From: Mimachlamys varia | Lineage: Eukaryota; Mollusca; Bivalvia; Pectinida; Pectinidae | Reading direction: 5' to 3' | DNA: 64,000 bases | Assembly (NCBI GenBank): GCA_947623455.1 | Contig: OX392527.1 | Span: forward strand, 33,472,201 to 33,536,200 | In this document: positions 55,669 through 64,000 of the stretch, one piece after another | How the letters are laid out: each line of letters begins with the position of its first letter | Position numbering within the stretch: position 1 is the first letter of the stretch | The notes under the pieces: model-generated | Databases searched by the model: none | What the model saw: the letters and a program-made list of their open reading frames with translations, nothing else | What the model was told of the DNA's origin: nothing | Program-made: the position numbers and the translations under genes

Positions 55669-57660
55669 AGGAGCTCAGATGTTCATTTGTTACAAGAAAT
55701 AAGAAGTGATGCTTCAAGTCTGTTGTTGATAAAAGGTGAGATAGTTCAGGTATGATGTATAAGATGCCCTGATGTACACTATAGTCTGTCACCTGACAGT
55801 GATAATCGTGTGTCGTAAGTCTTTTCCATGTAGGTGATCATTTGTACCTGTAGAGATAGACTATAGAGGTGTATGACACGGTCACCAGATACAGATATGC
55901 AGTAGTCAGGAAATCATGACGATCATAAAACATATATGTATCTTAAAAACGTGGATGTTTCTGCTACATTTTACATGCAAAAGGAATTTGGTTTTCCAAG
56001 AAAAAAAAAAATTGATGTTTTTATGCCCCCGCGTTGAAATGGGGGGGGGGGGGGGGGGCGCATATAGTGTTACCCATGTCCGTCCCGTCCTGTCCCATAG
56101 TAATGTAACCAGCTTATTTAAATAACTACTGATCCGATTGTCATCAAACTTTGCATACGTAATAAGCATTAACTTATTTCATATGGGGGTCAAGGGCATT
56201 TATATCTCACATATATTTCTAGTTTCCTAAGAGTTGAAAACTGGTGATAACTGACCGAAATATTATGTTCTGTAAGGGGGTTTTACGATTTTGTCACTGT
56301 CCGGGTGAGATAATTATCAACATGGACATGTGTCATTACAAAATGTACATGGCATATGGAGTATCGGTAAAACAGCCAGCCAAGCATATCTGTTTGACTT
56401 GTCACCATAGCTACCGTCCCCCCTCCCCGTCATCACTTGTAAAACTTTCATGTCCTGACTCATCTTACTTAAAATTCATATTATATAACTTTCAAAGAAC
56501 ATCATAATGACAGTTTCTGATTAGTTCCAGCTCTGTAAAGAACCCAGTCTGTGTCAGGGTGTCCTGTGGGTGTGTAGTCTGTATGGCAGATTGAATTGAA
56601 CATCTTTGGACATAAAATTTGAAATAATCTGGTTTTACAGGAGATTTCAAACCTTATGTCATTTTGTTGTCACCAGTCAACCCAGACTGTCTCAATGATG
56701 GTTGATTGTAAGGCAGTAATTGACTGGTTATGCCTGTAGGCAGCTGTGAGAATCGGGAGCCATTTACAATACCAAACAGGCTTTTCAATGGCTATACAGG
56801 GTCTTCTCAGTCCTGGCGGAGTGAATGAAGCATTCACTTGTTTCCAGTTTGCATTAACCCCTGGTGAGAGTTCAGTTGTTGAAAGCATTGATAACTTTAC
56901 TATTCCTGAATACAAATTGTTCATTAAGGTTTTTTTTAGAAATAATTAAAAATGAAAATACAAAACTGAGCTATGTTTAAAGTGATTCTTTAAAATACAC
57001 TAAGACAAGAAAGATAAAGATATTTAAAAAATTTTCAGATATTACTGAAAAATATCATTTATTCGAAGAACTCTTTAAGGTAACCATGCAGGCTTTTAAA
57101 AGCTAGGCCTTAATCAATGATGATATTAGTTTAATTAGGTTTAATGTACACAATCTGTTCTGTCATCGATGGGCACTACAATTGAACTTAACAACCCTGG
57201 TGGGGCTTACTTTCTTAGTAAGCTTCATTTGGAACTTCCTTAGTAGATGTAAGTATTACATAACACACTGTGCCTGACCAACAAATCATGAGTATTATTT
57301 GTGTATGTGAGAACACTCTGAAGTTACTCTAACATCTATAACAACATGTTTATACACGCTAGTTATATTTCAACTGTTGTATCACAAACAGCTCCTTTAT
57401 CCTATCAAGGTTTTAGTTTACGAACCTCTACAATCGGTCTTCAGTGCCAGGAAGCTGTTACAGGTACATGTACATCAACAGTACAAATTGTGTTCATCTG
57501 GGTCAACCTTCTCAAATTGTGTAAAGCCACACAAATATGTTCCTTCAGAATGTTTTAGTATTGGTACCTACAATATTTTCACCCATGATTCCTATTTCCA
57601 ATTTTGCAGAAAACTAGCTGATGAAGCATGATATCTCTTCATTTTCTACCCATTAAAATT
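55669..57660 (+). other. COX11 intron 4 with dispersed repeat fragment
   Basis: At about 56030-56240 a fragment reads TTTTATGCCCCCGCGTTGAA, a G-run and GCATATAGTGTTACCCATGT. It resembles a widespread invertebrate dispersed repeat that starts with a C-rich/G-rich hairpin. The remainder has no recognisable feature, and frames of 60-87 codons overlap on both strands. Confidence 0.45.
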
Positions 57661-57839
57661 CAGTAAAACTCCACTTATTTGAAGCCGTCCTCCTCGAATA
57701 CCCCTCATTTGTCCAACAGTTCGTTTGGTCTAGATCCGAGTTCATACATATTCAGCCAACCTCGGATTACTCGAATACCATGTATTCCTCGAAATATTGA
57801 TCAGGTCCCCACAAGTTTGAGTAAGTGGAGTTTAAACAG
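57661..57839. mobile_element. Possible pogo/Tigger-like MITE, about 179 bp
   Basis: The start CAGTAAAACTCCACTTATTT and the end AGTAAGTGGAGTTTAAACAG are inverted with mismatches. Internal phrases such as GGATTACTCGAATACC resemble pogo-group termini (CAGT plus a GGA/TCGAA-rich end). No TA duplication is evident. The superfamily call is tentative. Confidence 0.55.
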
Positions 57840-59399
57840 CCTTCAATTTAATCAATATCAAAGAAAGATGAGGAAAAAGATGATAACTGGAAAGGTTTAA
57901 CTTTATATTGCATCTTGTGAAAGTATTTTCTTATTTTATTAATGTTAAAAGTTCTTTAAATGTTAGAATAATGACCATTAAATCAAATATCTGTATCATT
58001 TATAACTGGTAGAAAAGTTGTCTGACTCATTTGATGACTATTTTCTATTTTATCAGTTAAATGTATTAGTGTTGGTGGTGTCTACTTATCCTGTTACTTC
58101 AGTCAGGAGATCTTCAACTCCCCCCCCCCCCCCCCTCCACTTGACTTAGGTATCAGACTGATCCCCCAGACACTGATATCAGACCAGGTGTTGACTCATT
58201 CCAGGGAGGAGGGGGAGGAAGACTCATCATCTTCTAGTTGGGGGAGAGTGATGAAAGGATAGGGTTAGGGCTAACACCTCATGTTGATTCCAATAAAACC
58301 AGCCACAAGTAGGTAACAGCTTGTGTAGGGGCAACACCTGTGTTTAGGGGGGGGGGGGTGTCTGGGCTCCATGTGTTACACCCATCAATTCACACCTGTT
58401 ACCTACATGTTAAGCTACTGTGTACAAAGTGTCAGTATGGCCCTGCATTAATTCTAATGGATTATTGGGAAATAGTTTATCCCATCGAATTTGGCTCATT
58501 ACAAATATATATGCATCAAATTTCATCAGGTCTATAAGATAAACCCTGACCTTGTGTAAATAGATGCAGACCTAAGTCTCAGAAATAATTGATAAATGGG
58601 ACAGAGTTATTTTTGGGCTGAGATATGGGACAGTAAGAAGTGTTGTGGGTGTGACCTGTCAGTAGATCTGACATTGCATGGTTCTCCTGATCACTTCTGT
58701 CGGGCTTTATAGTCATAAACTCCCAATAAACCTATCACATACACCCCCAGAATGTTACTGTCAACAGCACACCATTGTTCTTGTAGAGGATGTCAAAGTA
58801 CACAATGTATGATAAAGGCTATATAAATATCAGCTAATTAGCAAATCAATGGTTCTAAATGTACAGCTTAACAAATCCATCAGTTCTGTCTGCTGATTCA
58901 TTGAACAGCTAACGTACCCCACAAAACAACACCGAAGTGTCCCCTTTGTCCCGATGTGGGTACAGTGATGTTATACACCAGTTCAAAGACTTACATGTAA
59001 ATGTAGATAATACAGTTTAGGTGACCAAGAAAAAGTCAAAAGATCTTTGTTCCTTTTAGTCAAAAATTTAATAAATGTTCAGGGATGCAATGTTTTTACT
59101 GGGTGTACAGACATTCTATCACCCATCTTCAACTTTTCCCCAAGTGAAGCCTTTACTTTTTAATTTCATATCAAATCAGTACTGGTGTAAAAGATATGTT
59201 TGTTCAAATGCACAAGCTGTTATGTATTTAGGAAATCTGTGGCTGGTGAATTGTATAATATTTTTATTTGCACACAGACTTTCATTGTCAATATGTTTTA
59301 AATGATTGTTGTCACGCCTATATATTTGTGTGCTGCATCATAACCATCAGTACAGTGTTTTGTTTTCAGTATTAAGTCAATGTAACCAGATGATAGAGT
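57840..59399 (+). other. COX11 intron 4, no gene seen
   Basis: This includes a C-run at about 58120-58135 and a G-run at 58348-58357. Short frames have no recognised motif. Confidence 0.45.
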
Positions 59400-60360
59400 T
59401 ACTACCTAGTAACCAGGGTGATAGAGGTACACCACCAACCAGGGTGATAGAATGTCAGTACACCCAGTAACCAGGGTGATAAAATGTCTGTACACCCAGT
59501 AACCAGAGTGATAGAATGTCAATACACCAAGTAACCAGGGTGATAGATGTACACCCAGTAACCAGGGTAATAGAATGTTTGTACACCCAGTAACCAGGGT
59601 AATAGAGGTACATCCAGTAACTAGGGTAATAGAATGTCAGTACAACCAGTAACCAGGGTGATAGAATGTCTGTACACCCAGTAACTAGGGTGATAGAGGT
59701 ACACCAAGTAACCAGGGTGATAGATGTACACCCAGTAACCAGGGTAATAGAATGTCAGTACACCCAGTAACCAGGGTGATAGAATGTCTGTACACCCAGT
59801 AACCAGGGTAATAGAGGTACATCTAGTAACCATGCAGGGTGATAGAGGTACACCCAGTAACTAGGGTGATAGAGGTACACCCAGTAACTAGTGTGATAGA
59901 GGTACACCCAGTAACCAGGGTGATAGATGTACACCCAGTTACCTGGATGATAGAATGACAGTACACCCAGTATTCAGGGTGAAAGAGGTACACCCAGTAA
60001 CTAGGGTGATAGAGGTACACCCAGTAACTAGGGTGATAAAGGTACACCCAGTAACTAGGGTGATAGAGGTACACCCAGTAACCGGGTGATAGAGGTACAC
60101 CCAGTAACCAGGGTAATAGAATGTCAGTACACCCAGTAACCAGGGTGATAGAATGTCTGTACACCTAGTAACCAGGGTAATATAGGTACATCTAGTAACC
60201 AGGGTGATAGAGGTACACCCAGTAACTAGGGTAATAGAGGTACACCCAGTAACTAGGGTGATAGAGGTACACCCAGTAACCAGGGTGATATATGTACACC
60301 CAGTAACCGGGATGATAGAATGACAGTACACCCAGTAACCAGGGTGTTAGAATGTCAGAG
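59400..60360. repeat. 27/32-bp minisatellite, about 33 copies
   Basis: The base unit is GTACACCCAGTAACCAGGGT plus GATAGAG. A longer form inserts ATGTCT or ATGTCA before the next GTACACC. The two forms alternate in blocks. On the minus strand the 27-bp form stays open as a nine-residue repeat (TGCTSITLV), giving frames of 70-130 codons that are array by-products. Confidence 0.93.
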
Positions 60361-62009
60361 GACCAGTAAATCTGGTTAATGTTGTATGCTGTTATTATGC
60401 CAGATTAAGGTCAAGCTGACTTGTTTGAATGTATTGGTAACTTCTTCCTTCTGATGGGCAGCAAAGCTAATCTGAGGTGAAGGTTGGGGGAATTTGGAGC
60501 AGTATAACACAATTCCCAGGGCTTTATATGATATATTGGGCAACCAGTGATTAAATCTAATGAGGAATTCATTTTATATACAAATGTCTCTCTTCTATCT
60601 TATTTTATTCTTCATATTAGTTTGAATGATATGTTGGATTACCGTTTCCTTGGCAATGTATACCATTTAGTCCCTTGTTACAGTATTGACCAACTCAATA
60701 CTTTATGAGTGTGTCATTCTGGTAAGTGGCTTTATATGGAGCCAGATAAAATCAGTTCAGCTGACTTCCCTAAAGGGAAATCCTTTTGATGAATATTAAT
60801 GAGAAGTTCTCTCAGCAACTGTTTTAGGTCAAAGGTCATATGTTTTGACTATGGTTAGATCTAGACAACATGGCAGACCAGATCAGTATTGTATTGTTCT
60901 GTACAAGTCTAAGGAGACCCAGGCATCCTCTGGTATTGATTTTGTTATTTGTCTGGGAGGCGGAGATCAGACATCTAAAACAGCTGATATTTATATCACA
61001 TTGGTTGGTGTTTGATCATCTACAACACAACAATCAGTCACTGACCTTTATAAATAGTAGCCTATCATTATAATGGAAGTTATGTTGTGTCATTGTCTGT
61101 GATGGTTTTCTCTCCCTGTTTGTGTCTCATTAATTAGGTTCACTTAATTAGGTGGCTCCAGAGGGGTCCTCATGCCCTCAAGAACTCCCCTTTTCACATT
61201 TCATTTTCTTGTCATTTTTTTTTATCTAAATAACAGCTCTATTGCTTTGATATGCAACCTTACTGTGACATGGTTGCCTTTTCCAAAACAGTTAAATTAA
61301 CCATGGACTTTATAACATAACTGGTGACGGACATTTCAAAATTATCAGTTCCATTGATGACTCCAGATCAATAATGCTAACCAAAATTTTTGTAGGGAAA
61401 TAACTAGATCACAAATTTCAAGTGATATATAAGGGAGATAACTATTTTACAATATGGGGATGTCGTTTAAGGTACAGAGTTTAAGGTAATTATGTTGTGT
61501 CTTGCAGATTTGTTTGTGATTGTATAATCTGGTTTATCAAATCAACTGAATTATCTATAAAACCATGGAGCTAGCTGATAAAAGTTTGTGATAAAGTCAT
61601 GATAAGGATGGATCAAAATGGATGCCATTCCAAGTTGTTATTTTCATTGGATTGTAATTTATGATCAAGACTCCTCGCGTTTAAGCGTGAAAATAAATCC
61701 CACGCAAAATATTAGTGATTTACAGTAAGTAGCCTTAGCTAAAAGAGAACTCAAATATAAGTTATTCGAGATTCATCATTTATGGATAACAATAAAACAT
61801 CTAAGATTACCTGGCACTTTGATGGCGTTTAATGGCAATGTTATTTTGGTGCCTCATAATGCCGGCTCAGCTTGTAATTGGAGATGCTTTATAATGTGGC
61901 TGTGTCTGGCTTGTACTGAAATGGCTGAACTTTTGACTTGTCACCTTCTGTTTATGGGTGTATAAAGAGAGTGTTAAGTTACACAGGTAATCTACAGTTT
62001 AGGTACGAT
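60361..62009 (+). other. COX11 intron 4, no gene seen
   Basis: No repeat, exon or RNA gene is recognisable. The frame 60870-61073 has no recognised motif. Confidence 0.4.
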
Positions 62010-62405
62010 CTAATATAGAATATCAGTTCGTCATCATCTATATCAGGTACATAGATCATATGTAATATAGAATATCAGTTTGTCATCATCTTTATCAGGT
62101 ACATAGATCATATGTAATATAGAATATCAGTTCGTCATCATCTATATCAGGTACATAGATCATATGTAATATAGAATATCAGTTCGTCATCATCTATATC
62201 AGGTACATAGATCATATGTAATATAGAATATCAGTTTGTCATCATCTTTATCAGGTACATAGATCATATGTAATATAGAATATCAGTTTGTCATCATCTA
62301 TATCAGGTACATAGATCATATGTAATATAGAATATCAGTTCGTCATCATCTATATCAGGTACATAGATCATATGTAATATAGAATATTCGTTTGTCATCA
62401 TCTAC
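62010..62405. repeat. 52-bp minisatellite, about 7.5 copies
   Basis: The unit CAGGTACATAGATCATATGT plus AATATAGAATATCAGTT and CGTCATCATCTATAT recurs exactly every 52 bp from 62044 (next at 62096, 62148 and so on). Only two positions vary. Confidence 0.95.
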
Positions 62406-63370
62406 ATGTATATATATATAGACAGTCGAGGTATTACACAGTTTATAAATAATGTAGGGGAACAGACCCTCTTTATTGTGTTCTGATACAATAACTGATC
62501 ATTGTATCTGACAGCTGAATCATAATGGATGAATCCTTTATATTTTGGAAGCCATTTCTCCTGAAAAATTTGGTTTTGGGTTTAGAGATTTATATTGTTT
62601 AATGTGCAGGTATTAATTAATAGCTTATGTGAGGTCCCTAATTATGATGTTTCCTGAAAGTGGTGTGTCCTTATTGATTAAGACTAAATGATATTCCATT
62701 GATCAATGTAAACAAGAAACATGTACAAGTTATTGCATAAAATTTACAGTTTCTAAATCTGTCACATTTCTTTTTAACTAATATGAAAAAGTGCATAGGT
62801 GTTAACCTCTGAAACCATCAGTGAGGGACATCTTCCTCATTCCATATTTCCAAATGAGGGTGAAAGTGTGCGAAGTGCAACTGAAACTGCATTGCTCAAT
62901 TTGTTTATCCCATTTTATGTATCAAAATATCTTTAAAAATTATTCATTTGATCCAGACACATCTGTTATGGTCATTACACATACCCTGCAGTAACTAGGA
63001 GATCATTTGACCACAGGATGTGGATTTTGAGTTTGTGTGAGTTTGGACTTCAATGAGGAAGATTTCGAGGGCCAGATTGGTAAATTTTGGTCAAAATGAA
63101 GGAGTCTCCCTCCTAATGAGGAAGGGTTAACGGATATGATAATATTATGGTAAAAGATTTCCCACAAAAAGATTACCCAAAGTCTGCAATAATGTACATT
63201 GTCTATTTATTGTAGAAAGAATCTTTTTATTTTTTGCATTACTCCAGGAGTTGTTTACTGACACACTAACTCTATACTGTAACCTTGATATAACGAGTTA
63301 AGTAAGATATGGGGTAGTGTTATTGTTATTAGATAGAACCCTCAGTTAAAGGAATGATGCTCTGACATTT
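62406..63370 (+). other. COX11 intron 4, no gene seen
   Basis: AT-rich unique-looking DNA without recognisable features. No COX11 terminal exon lies here. Confidence 0.45.
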
Positions 63371-64000
63371 GTACATGTAGATTTACCAGTATTACCAGCA
63401 CTGATACACAGACTGACATTGGTACATGTAGATTTACCAGTGTTACCAGCACTGATACACAGACTGACATTGGTACATGTAGATTTACCAGTGTTACCAG
63501 CACTGATACACAGACTGACATTGGTACATGTAGATTTACCAGTGTTACCAGCACTGATACACAGACTGACATTGGTACATGTAGATTTACCAGTGTTACC
63601 AGCACTGATACACAGACTGACATTGGTACATGTAGATTTACCAGTGTTACCAGCACTGATACACAGACTGACATTGGTACATGTATATTTACCAGTATTA
63701 CCAGCACTGATACACAGACTGACATTGGTACATGTAGATTTACCAGTATTACCAGCACTGATACACAGACTGACATTGGTACATGTAGATTTACCAGTAT
63801 TACCAGCACTGATACACAGACTGACATTGGTACATGTAGATTTACCAGTATTACCAGCACTGATACACAGACTGACATTGGTACATGTAGATTTACCAGT
63901 GTTACCAGCACTGATACACAGACTGACATTGGTACATGTAGATTTACCAGTGTTACCAGCACTGATACACAGACTGACATTGGTACATGTAGATTTACCA
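63371..64000. repeat. 51-bp minisatellite running off the window
   Basis: The unit GTACATGTAGATTTACCAGT plus GTTACCAGCACTGATACACA and GACTGACATTG has 12.4 copies to the window edge with almost no divergence (GTGTT/GTATT, one TATATTT). On the minus strand the unit is 17 codons without a stop (MSVCVSVLVTLVNLHVP), giving a 212-codon hydrophobic frame with no other gene signals. It is called a satellite. Confidence 0.95.

Noticed and set aside
59621..60331. Minus-strand frames of 70-130 codons with TGCTSITLV repeats
   Set aside because: By-product of a 27-bp tandem unit. Frames overlap each other and shift at the 32-bp variants.

Overview
This is a stretch of AT-rich, repeat-laden, intron-rich invertebrate nuclear DNA, most likely from a mollusc and probably a bivalve. 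That assignment is an inference. It rests on a SAR1 protein of protostome type, tRNA-derived SINEs with a 3' body of a kind common in molluscs, many short inverted-repeat transposons, composite repeats of mollusc type and long minisatellite arrays. There is nothing prokaryotic here. Two protein-coding genes can be read, both on the + strand.

Region 1-20,570 has no recognisable cellular gene. It holds tandem repeats (815-1300, 18268-19210), TIR-bounded elements (3820-5129, 10228-11395, 19366-19553), SINEs (9356-9578, 13608-13760), a composite interspersed repeat family (611-800, 9580-13250), a perfect 34-bp-arm hairpin (17214-17288) and a dead, 5'-truncated LINE reverse transcriptase (14752-15688).

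Region 20,571-31,300 is SAR1, the small GTPase that starts COPII coat assembly at the ER. All coding exons can be read and give a 193-residue protein. The P-loop exon is present twice as consecutive 120-nt, phase-compatible exons (2a 21813-21932, 2b 22370-22489) that keep an identical Walker A motif but differ at 12 of 39 residues around alpha-1 and switch I. They look like mutually exclusive exons. A TGCATG (RBFOX-type) hexamer lies just downstream of 2a and another just upstream of 2b. Introns carry a hAT-like element with 8-bp target duplications and another inverted-repeat element nested in it, plus two MITEs. The 3' end probably lies near 31,300.

Region 34,480-64,000 holds COX11, the mitochondrial copper chaperone for cytochrome c oxidase. 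Four coding exons (229 residues) are visible. The last exon, about 47 residues, is not found, so intron 4 exceeds 19 kb and runs off the window. That intron is packed with minisatellites of 35, 26, 27, 52 and 51 bp.

The most unusual features are two independent splice-donor minisatellites. In SAR1 intron 3 and in COX11 intron 3, a tandem array has grown from the exon/intron boundary, so the real 5' splice site is followed by many near-identical copies of itself (about 8 in SAR1, 11 in COX11). In COX11 this is followed by a 2.2-kb array of a 33-bp unit that stays open as an 11-residue peptide repeat. The two genes show no functional link beyond being neighbours.
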